NCBI GenBank assembly: GCA_951802425.1
Contig: OX637803.1
Span: 1,922,001 to 1,986,000, forward strand
Reading direction: 5' to 3'
From: Clavaria fumosa
Taxonomy: Eukaryota; Basidiomycota; Agaricomycetes; Agaricales; Clavariaceae
DNA: 64,000 nucleotides
How positions within the stretch are numbered: position 1 is the stretch's first letter; every line of letters begins with the position of its first letter. The notes beneath the pieces are model-generated. The model was not told the origin of the DNA and made no database searches. It saw only the letters and a list, made by a program, of their open reading frames with translations. The translations under genes and the position numbers were made by a program. Positions 44,366 to 54,125 of this stretch are shown piece by piece.

Positions 44366-44595
44366 TATTGAAAAACTAGGGATAGTCCGTTAGCCCAGTC
44401 AAATGTAAGACTGTCATATTGCAGTAGTACCTAGGGATAGTCCGTTCTACCCTAGGGCATCAGAAAAGTACTAGTGCGAAGTTAAAAAGGAAATTACTCA
44501 CAGCCCAGTCAAATGTAAGACTGAGCTGTGGCAGAGTTCCGGTCGCTCCCAAATAGGGCGCATCATTATGTAATCTGTCCGGGTGATTACCAACA
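44366..44595 (-). repeat. Copia-A 3' LTR
   Basis: 230 bp; ends CCAACA on the plus strand next to the polypurine tract. It contains the internal repeats CTAGGGATAGTCCGTT and GCCCAGTCAAATGTAAGACT, each present twice. Confidence 0.92.
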
Positions 44596-44602
44596 CTCCC
44601 TC

Positions 44603-47600
44603 TCAAACGGGCAGGAGCGCGAGTTCCCTAACGAACGCCTCAAAAGCGGGACGCGGAAGCGGCTTTGTCAGGCCGTCGGCAACATTCTCTCCCGTCGGCA
44701 CATACTCCACGCCTATCGTTCCGCTCTCGACCGCCTCGCGAATGAAGTGGTGCCGGATGTCGATATGTTTGGTGCGTGCGTGGAACTTGTTATTCTTTGT
44801 TATCGCGATCGTTGACATGTTGTCAAGCCACAGCCTCGTCGCCCCTGGTTCGCTGACTCCCACCTCGGCGAGGAACGTCCTCAACCAGAAGATCTCCCTC
44901 GCAGCCGTCGCGGCTGCGATGTACTCTGCTTCCGTACTTGATTGTGCAACCAAGGTTTGCCTCTTGGACGACCAACTGACTGTGCCGCGCCCAATTCGAA
45001 CGACGAAACCCGATATCGAGTGTCGATCTGGCTGCGATGCCCAATCGGCGTCAGAGAAAACTTCCGTGATGGTCCCGGCGCCTCCTAAGGTAAGCCAGAG
45101 GTCTTTGGTGGTACTCAGGTATTTAATTAACCGCTTCAACGCTTCCCAGTGAGCACGCGCAGGGTTCATTGTGAATTGCGACAGGATCCCGATCGCCAAC
45201 TGGATATCGGGCCGTGTGATTACCGCTGGCCAGAGCGCACCACCGCAGGCTTCCTGGTAAGGTACGTTAATCGGCTCCGCGGGGCATTGATCCTTCGAGA
45301 GGACCTCGCCAGCGTCCATAGGGGTGTAGACCGGGTGTCCAGCCTGCAAACCGAAGCGTTTCGCAAGGACCTCCAGGTAAGCACGTTGGTTCAAAGCTAT
45401 CGTTCTCGCCGCTCGGTCTCGCTTCACCTCGAATCCCAACAGCCACGACAACTCGCCCTGGTCTGTTATCTCGAACGACTTCCGTAATTCCGCCTTCACT
45501 CGGTCGACAGCTGTCCGCGTGTTTCCCATCACAACCATGTCATCCGTGGAAACAGTGACGTGTACATTCTGATCTCCTTTTGTCCTAATAAACGCTGATT
45601 GGTCGAGTTTGGACACGTCAAAACCGAGCGATATAAAGGTCGCGGCGAGCATGCGGTACCACATGCGACCGGCTTGTTTCAGTCCGTACAGGCCCTTTCG
45701 TAGCCTGCACACCTTCCCCCTGTCGTTGTAGTCAGTACCCTTCGTTTGTTTGTGACCACCTGCGACGACGCGTGCTTTGTACTTTAGGATTTCGCCCTTC
45801 GGTCCCAGTTTCACCCTGAAGACGTATCCACAAGGGATGACAGGCTTGATTGCGGGGCGTTGGACGATGTCCCAGGTGTGTACCCGATTCAATTGATCCA
45901 GCTCGGCCTGATAAGCTTCTTTCCAGTGGGCAGCGTCTGGGCCTGCGAGAGCTTGCGCGATTGTGCGTGGCTCAATGCCGATGAGTCCTGCGTGGAGAGC
46001 AAATAAGGGTGAGTGGTTATCGTTTTCTGCATGGGTGACGTTAGCGGCAGTTCCGCGCGGTGGGTAACCTGCAAGAATTTTGTAAAAGCCCGGTTGAGGA
46101 CGGATGCGGCCGCGGGGAGGATCGTCGGGGGGGGTGAATCCAGGAGAGTGGTCGTCGTGAGGTTCGTGCTCATCATTTTCGTGCTGCTGATTTTCAATCA
46201 GCTGATCATCGACAGTGTCGAGATTGATAGGCGGTTCAGCTTCGACGGTGGGGTGCCGGATGTTGTTAGTCATCCTCCCCTCAGACGGTACTTCACCGGT
46301 CCATGCGATGGGGTCAGTCGTCTCATCCAAGTTGAAGACGACTTCACGCTCAATCCTAATTTGTTTTTTGTCAGGAAAATAAATCCTGTACCCAGTGCTA
46401 GTCGAGTCGATGCCGATGAAGTGGCCCTTGCGGGCTCGGCGTTCGAGTTTGCCGGCGTCGACAACCTTTACCCATGCTTGCGTGCCGAAGGGGACAAGTT
46501 TCGAGAGGTCGGGGTGTCTAGCATAGCGGGCGTTGAACGGAGTTTGACCCTCGAGCGCGCGGGTGGGTGATCGATTCTTTATCCATGCCGCGTGGTTCAT
46601 CGCTTCGCCCCATAGAAACTTTGGCAGTTTTGAATCAATAAGCATGGCTCTTGCGAGCTCCGCTTTCGTTCGATTCCACCTCTCGACGACTCCTACCTGT
46701 TCGTGTGTGTCGTGAGTCGTGAGCTCTCGCTTCGTCCCTTTTGCAGCTAAATGATCTGAGAACAGATCACTGTTGAATTCGCCGCCTCGGTCTGACCGTA
46801 GGAACTTTATCTTTACTTTTTCGTGAGTGTTTATTTGGGCTTCAAGGGCTTTGTAGGCAGCGAATGCGTCTGACTTCTTGTGCAAGGGGAAGATCTCGGT
46901 CCAACGGGTTGCGTCGTCGACAAAGTCGACAGTGTAGCGGCTGCCGCCTAGAGTTGCGGTAGATGCCGGACCCCAGACGTCTGCGTGGATCCGTTCGCCG
47001 TACGTCGCTGCTCGGTTTGTTGCTTTCTCAGGGAATGGTAGGCGGTGGGGTTTCGCTTGCGCGCATGCCTCGCAAAATACTTCTTCGGAAGTGTTGTCAA
47101 GCTCAATCCCGTGCACCTTACCAGTCGTTATAGCATGTTTGACTGCGGCGTAGTTTATGTGGCCGAGGAGACGGTGGGCTTCGAACAAAGTAAGTGTTCT
47201 AATCTTCTTCGTTAAGTGGGCTTCGAGGGGTAACGCCTCTATGCGGTAGAGCCCGTTAACCTTCGGGATCTGAGCCAGGGTGTTGCCCTGTTTGTCCTTT
47301 ACCAGACATAGATTGTCGGTGAACTCAGCGGTGTACCCGGCGTCATCGAGTTTGCCGACCAACACCAAGGTGAAAGCCATACTAGGTGCGTGCGCAACGT
47401 TTTTCAGTCGCAGCGTGCTTACGCGGTCACCGTTGGGAGTTTGTAGGACGACGTCACCACGCCCGATGGCGTTCAGCTCGCGTCCGTCGGCAGCAGTTAC
47501 TGCGGTTGGGCTTGTAGGTGAGTAGTTGACGAACATAGACTTATCTGGACAGAAATGCGCCGTCGCGCCGCTGTCAAGTATTATGTCGCGGTTTTTACCC

Positions 47601-48595
47601 GGAAACATGGCCGCCGCATGGTCGTACTGATCCCCTAGGCAAGTAAAAGCGAGGTACTCCTCGTTTTTCTCTTTCTCCTTGGTCAACGCAGTAGCCGCGT
47701 TGGCTTTGTCTCTTTCCTTTTTCTTTTGCCAAGGGGCTTGGCCTTGTTTTGCTCTGCCATCGGCATAGCAGCTATCGGTCTTGTGGTTAGTACGTTTGCA
47801 ATTTGCGCATGGTGTTTTCGTGACCGAATCGTCTGAATTGCCTTTGCGGTTTCGGCCCTTTTTAACGAGAAGGGCTGCGTCTCCTGACTTCGAAGCCTGG
47901 TTGGCGATCTCGCGTTGTCTCGCTTCTTCGAGAACAATGCGCATGAGGTCGTTCGGGGATATGTCCGTTCCAGAGAGGCTCGCGGCGTGCGTTATCGAGT
48001 GGAGGAGAGATCGGTAGCTCGGTGGCAGCGAGGTAAGAAGCATAGTTGCAAAGTCCTCGTCGGCGACTGACGCGCCTATACCGTCCAGCTCCTCTCGGAT
48101 TTTCAACATTGCGTTCAGGTGGGCCTTTACATCTCCGTCCTCGCTGCAGAGCATGGACTGCAGCCTGCGACGCGTGTCAACTTTGTGTAGTTGACTTTTC
48201 TTCGTAGCGTCAAGGCGGATAGCGGTCCACATCTGTACACCTGTCATGGACTTGATGATCGTAGCAAGACGTGGGGATACTGTGGTAAGCAAGATATGTT
48301 GCACACTGTATTCCTTCTGTTCGTATTCATCAAATTTACATTCTTTTTCTTCCAGATCTTCGTCGGTTGCTTTAACTCCCGGAGCCTTCATCGGGATTCC
48401 TTCAAGTTCAGGGTAAGCAACCGGTTTTCGCGCAGTGCCGTCACGATGCCTGATCAGTCCTCTAGCACCCATAGCAGTTCGAGCTTTTGACTCGTAATCG
48501 GCCCAGTTTGCTCCGTTGTTGCGGAGTCGGGGCACGGCCATGGCGTTGGTAGAGGTGTTGGCAGTCATGTTGTCGGTTTGTGCAACGAATCTCAT
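44603..48595 (-). CDS. Copia-A gag-pol polyprotein, reverse transcriptase internally deleted
   Basis: One open frame of 1,330 residues. Order: gag with Zn knuckle CANCKRTNHKTDSC (about residue 265); protease DSGATAHFC (about 340); integrase with VWGPAS, RSDRGGEF and VVERWNRT giving D, D, E (about 537-638); reverse transcriptase; RNase H with SDADWA and SSTEAEYIAAA (about 1185-1222). In the reverse transcriptase the text runs TDYND directly into RGKVCRLRKGLYG. The related copia-B has about 55 further residues at this point, including DQIDVVSAYLN with the first catalytic Asp. The later motif VSTDDM (about 1017) is present. The deletion is in frame, so the protein is translated but should lack polymerase activity. 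The ATG sits 5 bp inside the LTR border, within the presumed primer site. Confidence 0.92.
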   Translation of the reverse strand: MRFVAQTDNMTANTSTNAMAVPRLRNNGANWADYESKARTAMGARGLIRHRDGTARKPVAYPELEGIPMKAPGVKATDEDLEEKECKFDEYEQKEYSVQHILLTTVSPRLATIIKSMTGVQMWTAIRLDATKKSQLHKVDTRRRLQSMLCSEDGDVKAHLNAMLKIREELDGIGASVADEDFATMLLTSLPPSYRSLLHSITHAASLSGTDISPNDLMRIVLEEARQREIANQASKSGDAALLVKKGRNRKGNSDDSVTKTPCANCKRTNHKTDSCYADGRAKQGQAPWQKKKERDKANAATALTKEKEKNEEYLAFTCLGDQYDHAAAMFPGKNRDIILDSGATAHFCPDKSMFVNYSPTSPTAVTAADGRELNAIGRGDVVLQTPNGDRVSTLRLKNVAHAPSMAFTLVLVGKLDDAGYTAEFTDNLCLVKDKQGNTLAQIPKVNGLYRIEALPLEAHLTKKIRTLTLFEAHRLLGHINYAAVKHAITTGKVHGIELDNTSEEVFCEACAQAKPHRLPFPEKATNRAATYGERIHADVWGPASTATLGGSRYTVDFVDDATRWTEIFPLHKKSDAFAAYKALEAQINTHEKVKIKFLRSDRGGEFNSDLFSDHLAAKGTKRELTTHDTHEQVGVVERWNRTKAELARAMLIDSKLPKFLWGEAMNHAAWIKNRSPTRALEGQTPFNARYARHPDLSKLVPFGTQAWVKVVDAGKLERRARKGHFIGIDSTSTGYRIYFPDKKQIRIEREVVFNLDETTDPIAWTGEVPSEGRMTNNIRHPTVEAEPPINLDTVDDQLIENQQHENDEHEPHDDHSPGFTPPDDPPRGRIRPQPGFYKILAGYPPRGTAANVTHAENDNHSPLFALHAGLIGIEPRTIAQALAGPDAAHWKEAYQAELDQLNRVHTWDIVQRPAIKPVIPCGYVFRVKLGPKGEILKYKARVVAGGHKQTKGTDYNDRGKVCRLRKGLYGLKQAGRMWYRMLAATFISLGFDVSKLDQSAFIRTKGDQNVHVTVSTDDMVVMGNTRTAVDRVKAELRKSFEITDQGELSWLLGFEVKRDRAARTIALNQRAYLEVLAKRFGLQAGHPVYTPMDAGEVLSKDQCPAEPINVPYQEACGGALWPAVITRPDIQLAIGILSQFTMNPARAHWEALKRLIKYLSTTKDLWLTLGGAGTITEVFSDADWASQPDRHSISGFVVRIGRGTVSWSSKRQTLVAQSSTEAEYIAAATAAREIFWLRTFLAEVGVSEPGATRLWLDNMSTIAITKNNKFHARTKHIDIRHHFIREAVESGTIGVEYVPTGENVADGLTKPLPRPAFEAFVRELALLPV

Positions 48596-48599
48596 AATC

Positions 48600-48831
48600 T
48601 ATTGAAAAAAACTAGGGATAGTCCGTTAGCCCAGTCAAATGTAAGACTGTCATATTGCAGTAGTACCTAGGGATAGTCCGTTCTACCCTAGGGCATCAGA
48701 AAAGTACTAGTGCGAAGTTAAAAAGGAAATTACTCACAGCCCAGTCAAATGTAAGACTGAGCTGTGGCAGAGTTCCGGTCGCTCCCAAATAGGGCGCATC
48801 ATTATGTAATCTGTCCGGGTGATTACCAACA
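48600..48831 (-). repeat. Copia-A 5' LTR
   Basis: 232 bp, same as the 3' LTR apart from two extra A near its inner end (TATTGAAAAAAACTAGGG). The gag ATG follows after 4 bp (GATT on the minus strand). Confidence 0.92.
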
Positions 48832-48836
48832 ATGCG

Positions 48837-49103
48837 GGCGAGTCCCACTGCGTCGGCCATCAGAAGGTCTTCACCAACCCTGCATAGAGAAAACAGGGTT
48901 GCGCAGAATGCCTAGTTAGGTACCACTAATGTAGCTTGTAACGAGGAAATGCTCATGTATGCGCAGGAGACACAGCACAAGAAGATCATGTATGTAGTCT
49001 TGCAATTTGCAGTAAACCCATCTGATTTGTGTGCCCGTGCTTTCAACACGTGACCCTGCATCTGCTCGACATCCTACCTCGTGTTGCTCATTGTCCTGCT
49101 TGT
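48837..49103 (+). repeat. Left inverted arm, inner part
   Basis: Continues the left arm after the copia-A insertion and matches 52635-52897 in reverse. It includes a 25-bp hairpin, AACCCTG...CAGGGTT, at 48876-48900, which the right arm repeats at 52836-52860. Confidence 0.8.
48876..48900. other. Hairpin in left arm
   Basis: AACCCTGCATAGAGAAAACAGGGTT folds into a 7-bp stem (AACCCTG/CAGGGTT). The mirror copy at 52836-52860 keeps the stem though the loop differs (AACCCTGTGTAGCGAAAACAGGGTT when read inward), so the pairing is preserved against sequence change. It may mark the ends of an older inner element (48876-52860) or be a functional subterminal site. Confidence 0.6.
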
Positions 49104-49148
49104 TGTCTTGCTCATCTGGCCTGAGTTGTGTCTTTGCCTTGATTGTCA

Positions 49149-51101
49149 ATGGGCAATCAGAGAAATGGCCAATCACGTCTGAAAACTACTGCTCAAGTTT
49201 CCGCAAAACCATCCAAAACGGTTGGGCGACCGAAGAAAAATGCTCCGCACAGTATATCTGGAGAAGCAACACAGGTATTTTTTTATTTCTTCACTAATTA
49301 CATGTCTTACCCATCACCCTTTCTCATATCAGCACAAACGAGTCAAGAAACCGAGTGCGAAGATGTCAGCTATACTTGAGGTTGAAGAGGCAGATGACGA
49401 TGAGAATGACGATGAAGAAGCAGAGGCTAGCTTCTACGACGTTGCTCATAGCACACTTAGAGTACTCGAGAAGGATCATGGTGAAGATCAAGACATCTCT
49501 ACTGGTACGTGTGGTCCCTCCTTTACTGAGAACCTTTATTTATCTTGACAAGAATTTCCTGAAGCTGCCGGCCTTGCTGATGAGTTACCAGATGAGGAGA
49601 TCACACTGCCTCCTGATCTTCCCCCGTATCAGATTACATTCGAAGTCCCCTGTGGTAAATACTCTCGAGACTTGTCTGCCAAGAGTATTTGGACCTGGTC
49701 GCTTTTTGTTGATAATGTCACTCGTATTATGGATTGTCACTCCTCGTCTCTTGTGCTTGGCTACGTTTTACCATGGAAAGTCAAATCCAACCAAAAGGCT
49801 ACCCCGAAAATCCTCGATGATGCTGATGCATTTGAAAAGTTGAAGGCGGACACTCAGATATGGCGCACCAAGCAAATAGCAAAGAAAAAGGCGAAGGATA
49901 TCTCTATTCAGCTTTTTGATCTTCGCTCTGATAAAGACAGTGTCCCAAAGGTAACAGATTCATTTCTTGTCTCTGTTCCGTGCTTGTCTTGATTTTTACT
50001 CCTCCCCAATAGCCTTCAAAGAAGTCTGGGCCAGCAACTTCCGCGCGCACAGAAAATCGAGATGTGGTAGCAGCTGCAGCACGTGATGCAAAGTTGAACT
50101 CAATCGTTCAAGAGATCAATAGTCGTCACCGTTGCAACGAGCACAAGATTGCTGATTATGTACGAAGTGATGGCACACATGAACCATTCACCATAGCTCA
50201 GATTGCACAATGGGCTGAGCTTATTGTGAGCTTTTCTTGTTCTTGTTGTTTATTTGCACAGCTGACACCATTCAGACTAGGAATTTTGAAGGGGTGGGCA
50301 TAGAGAAACCCCCTGCGCAACTGAAGCTGTATGACCATGTGCCGAAACGCAAGCGTACAAATAGCCTGTCTTCGGAACCTGTGATGGCAACCCCAAATCC
50401 GCCCCTCCCAACACCGATGCCAGCTCCACCCACTCCTGTTATCGCAACGCAGACACAGGTAAACTCCACCTTTAGGCCGTTTGTTCAATGTCTAATTCTG
50501 CTGCTAGGTGGCAGGCGCTTCCGTACCAGTTCAAGCCATGCCCCAGACAGTCGGACTACCACAGGCTACCATGGCGATGCAACCGAATATGGCCGTCTCC
50601 GGCCTGCCCCTCCCTTTGCAACAGACCATGCCCAATCTCAACTTCAATCCCTTCATGCTGCCACAATTGGGAGCGTTCGGCTTTCCCTCTCCTTACATGC
50701 CTTTCCAAATTCCTCCAGGATACCAACTGCTGCCATTGAACCAAAGTGCCCCCCCACAGACTCGGGACACAGATGGCTTTCGTTACCGCCCATTTTCCAA
50801 TGACCAACTTGTGGCCAATCCAGCAGGTAATGAATTGCTGGTGCTTTATCCTGATTTGAAGGCTTGGCTCGAATTTTGTGATAGAGATTTTGTCCGTGGA
50901 CGTGATGGTGAGAATTATGCGCAGTATGCAGATGCGCTGATCGGGAAGCGGCTCCTTCGGCTGGATGATTTTGTAGAGTTGCAGGCTGCCGATCTCCTGC
51001 AGATTTGCACCGGAATGGAGATTGGGACGGGACGTAGGATACTGCGCTTTGCTCATGAAGACATTCAAAAGCTCAAGAAAGGCCAGAAGTTGCATATCTA
51101 G
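49149..51101 (+). CDS. SAM-domain companion protein of the transposon, AT-hook-like N-terminus
   Basis: Starts MGNQRNGQSRLKTTAQVSAK and soon has GRPKKN, an AT-hook-like DNA-binding patch. An intron (GTATTTTT...ATATCAG) joins to HKRVKKPSAK and an acidic run EVEEADDDENDDEEAEA. Middle parts include YQITFEVPCGKYSRDLSAKS, LGYVLPWKVKSNQKATPK and SRHRCNEHKIADYVRSDGTH. A Pro/Met-rich linker (MPAPPTPVIAT; LPLPLQQTMPNLNFNPFMLP) leads to a C-terminal SAM-like domain: YPDLKAWLEFCDRDFVRGRD, RLLRLDDFVELQAADLLQI and IGTGRRILRFAHEDIQKLK. About five introns; no breaks seen. It converges on the transposase gene. I infer a DNA- or partner-binding role in transposition or its control; no function is known to me. 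Confidence 0.7.
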
Positions 51102-51194
51102 GAGACCAGTTCCTTCGTTCATCCATTCAAGTATCTCTTTGTTCATTGTGAATAGTAATGCAATGAAAACAAATTTGTGATTTCAAGCTATGTG

Positions 51195-52386
51195 CTACAC
51201 ATATCGACAATGATGGAAGAAACCATGCGCTGCTTGAGAGGAGATAGAGTATACAGTTTTGAAGAGATGAGCATACACGTTTGTATCATTTGCCTGTCTC
51301 CAAAGTCCTTCAACATGCCTTTTGTCATGTTGAAGCCATTTCTTGATGACCGAAAAGGCAAGTTCGATGGGGTTGAAGTCTGGCGAATAAGGAGGGAGGA
51401 ATTCCACACGCATTCCACTGCAAAAGATGTCAGCAATGGTGAAAGGGGATCCTCGCAACCTTACCACGCATAAATCATCTCAATGACTTCAGGGGATTTG
51501 TGGATACGGCAATTGTCCATAATAATCACAGACTTCTTGCCCGGAAAAGCCCACATGCAGTTAAGTAGTTCTGAAATGAAGCACAAGAAGAGCTGCGCAT
51601 CAAAAGACCCTTCAACAATCTTGCAATGAAGCATCCCATCCAACGTTAGTGCCGGAAGGATAGAATATCTGGCCGGTATCATTTTCAGTTCACAGGAATT
51701 TGAATAAATGTGCTCTCACCGTTTTCCTCGAACAAAAAAAACCTTCCTGGATGCTCGCTGTCCCTCCAATGCCCAAGCCTGACCTCTAACATATGTTCGT
51801 CGGTCACAGGCGCTCTCATCGACAAATACCAGCTGTTCCGGTTCATATTTGAGGCCAATGCGTGTACAGTACGCCGTCCTCAGCTCTTCACTTCGTTCTG
51901 CAGCCTCCCTTGAGATCTGGGGGAGGATATTCAAGTAATCTCAGTGCGTTCTTAGAGTACTAAAGGCATACCTTTTTCATCCGAAATCCTGACCGACGCA
52001 AGGAGTGCCATACCGTCGTTTCACTCACAGTCTTACCAGACATCTCTGAAAGATATTCCTTCAACTCAGAAAGGTATAAGTCATTGCGATGCAGCAGGAG
52101 ACCTCGAAGGAACTGCCAGATACATATCAGTTAGGCTGCAAAGGGAAACTGGCAGAGAACGCACAGCAAGATCATCGTAGTCCAATGCCCTCCTGCGACC
52201 ACAGAGCTGCACAGAACTTCTGGGTGGGACTTGTTGGCCTTGCCGGTGTGTCGATAGTATGCGTTCGATAGTCCGACAAGGAATGAGGGTGAGCTTGTTG
52301 ATAGCATCGACGTTGCAAGGGAGAGCAGTTGCCATATGGATGACGACGCGGCGGAGATCCTCTGACACACGGCGTCCACGAGTCAT
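51195..52386 (-). CDS. IS630/Tc1-mariner-type DDE transposase
   Basis: ATG at 52384-52386 (MTRGRRVSEDLRRVVIHMAT), then a helix-turn-helix: NVDAINKLTLIPCRTIERIL. A second helical part follows (YLSELKEYLSEMSGKTVSET + TVWHSLRRSGFRMKK), then the DDE_3 catalytic domain: QLVFVDESACDRRTYVRG (first D), KSVIIMDNCRIHKSPEV (second D), and FLPPYSPDFNPIELAFSVIK (E), followed by a short C-terminal tail ending at 51195. All three acidic residues are present. Introns restore the frame (e.g. the one between IYAC and GMRVEF, near 51422-51464). I see no stop or frameshift, so the element may be able to move. It converges with the SAM-domain gene. Confidence 0.85.
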
Positions 52387-53176
52387 CTGAAGGGGAGCAG
52401 GATAGTAAAGCACGAAGAACTTGTGTTGGTTGGCCTGGCATGAGCATACGCCCACGCACGTTGAGGCCTGAGGAACGAACGAGAAGTGACCTCACGTGCC
52501 ATCACGAGCATGGATGAACTGGTCCACACATCAGCTTGCAATAAATCTACTAGTAGCAATACTTCTAGCCACTGACTGGCCTACACATGACAATGGCAAG
52601 TCCTCGAATGAGCTACTTGTGCTGTGTCAAAGATACAAGGCAGGACAATGAGCAATGCGAGGTAGGATGTCGAGCAGATGCAGGGTCACGTGTTGAAAGC
52701 ACGGGCACACAAAAAAGAGTCGACTGCAAATTGCAAAACTACATACATGATCTTCTCGTGCTGTGTCTCCTGCGCATACATGAGCATTTCCTCGTCACAA
52801 GCTACGTTAGTGGTACCTAACTAGGCATTCTGCGCAACCCTGTTTTCGCTACACAGGGTTAGTGAAGACCTTCTGATGGCCGACACAGTGGGACTCGTCC
52901 ATGTAACTGAGACGATAGATGCAATCCATTTCTCTGTGCTACCACGGCATCCCACGAGGTGCACGCAGAGCCAGCGGTGATGAACTAGAATCTCAGCTTC
53001 CTCCAATGCGTGCTCCGGAGTACGAGTAGATGGTTCCTGGTAGTTATTGTCTGTCAGAGGCCTCTATCATGGGGCACAAGTGATTAGGTGGACATACTGA
53101 AGATGCGGCTTTTTAACGAAGTTCTGCAGCGGCATGGATGTCCCCTTCTTTAGCAAGCTGCAGCTCATAGTCGAAA

Positions 53177-53663
53177 TTGGAGTGGAGAGGTCGTCATATG
53201 CTTTGTTATATCTTCCGGTGCTCTCTATACTCTCAGGCTGATCAATGCAGGATGTGGAAACGGATGGATGGTGGAGGGTTACTTACAGGACAGTCTCAAG
53301 TCTGTGCAAGGAGAAGTCCTGCAGCACGACGCAGCATGGTCATCGCTGAGCGCCGGCCCAGACAATGATGGGTGCGCCCAGAAGTGGTGATGATCGCCCT
53401 GTGTGCAACGTGATGAGGCCCATGGCATATCCAGCTGCCTCGCCAGCGAGAGCCGAGTCTGTAAATAGGGTTTGCTTGAGGTCGTCATACGCTTCGTTAT
53501 TTCGTCCAGTGCTCTGTATACTCTCGGGCTGATCAATGCAGGATGTGGAAGTGTATCGATGGCGGAGGGTAACTTACAGGACAGCCTAAAATCTGCGCAA
53601 GGAGAAGTCATGCAGCACAGCGCGGCACTCGGCCTTGGTATTGCAGGAATGGGTGCCTTCTGA
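53177..53663 (+). pseudogene. RPN2: Inverted, duplicated RPN2 PC-repeat pieces, right arm
   Basis: Mirror of the left-arm pieces. The plus strand at 53472-53663 encodes SSALYTLGLINAGCGS and SLKSAQGEVMQHSAALGLGI + AGMGAF-stop; a diverged second copy lies at 53177-53368. The minus strand between them carries the YDDLKQTLFTDSAL segment. Confidence 0.7.
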
Positions 53664-54125
53664 ATAAGCAGCACATTGTAGTCGGCTTTTGCCAGCAAAC
53701 GATGGGAGGTAGGGACCGAGGATAGTCGTACCTTCTTCTAAGCCCTTGTGTATCACTCCCAAAGCCACCGTCGCCGAAAAATTGACCCAATCGGAGGCTA
53801 TACCCAGCCACTCGAGATGGTCGCATAAGAATGTGTCTGACGTGGTCCCGGTGTGCATGAAAGCACTTCGTAGCACGAGAGCATTGTGGTAGATAGAGAA
53901 CTGAAGCTCCAGAATGTCCTGTGCATAGAGCTCAACTCTTTGGTCATTTGCTATCCGATAAATAACCTGGAGGAGGGTGGGCACTAGCTGTTGCGATTGT
54001 CCATCGGAAAGTGTTGTTGGGGTGCAGACGGTGGAGCAAGGGATGCTGGCACCTGACCAGACATCGAATACATCTGACTGTGAAATAGAATAGACAGCCA
54101 AGGTTGGGGCAGCAGCGTAGCGCAC
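53586..54125 (-). pseudogene. RPN2: Captured RPN2 fragment, right arm (open frame, 179 codons)
   Basis: One uninterrupted frame starts MRYAAAPTLAVYSISQSDVF, passes [60 protein letters not shown] and TTILGPYLP, and ends in unrelated residues where the next RPN2 segment is inverted. The start of the frame is arm sequence fused to RPN2 by the ~500-bp deletion at CCTCCAGG. It keeps CGA where the left arm has a stop. Whether it is translated is unknown; it lacks most of the subunit. Confidence 0.72.

Larger units (their letters stand above)
44366..48831 (-). mobile_element. Copia-A: young Ty1/copia element with intact frame
   Basis: Flanked by a 5-bp target duplication ATGCG (44361-44365 and 48832-48836). 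LTRs at 44366-44595 and 48600-48831 are identical by eye except for two extra A in an A-run, so insertion is recent. Read on the minus strand the LTR is TG...TA, not TG...CA. The polypurine tract GTTTGAGAGGGAG stands right before the 3' LTR (44596-44608). A half-tRNA-type primer site (TTATGAGA) follows the 5' LTR. It is inserted in the left arm of the RPN2-carrying element. Internal copy count unknown. Confidence 0.93.

Noticed and set aside
46013..46570. Plus-strand frame of 185 codons in copia-A
   Set aside because: Antisense of the copia-A integrase/RT linker; no independent support.
48876..52860. Reading 48876-52860 as the complete transposon
   Set aside because: Inverted identity continues well outside the hairpins and a TA duplication is found only at 42387/54384; kept as an alternative older layer.
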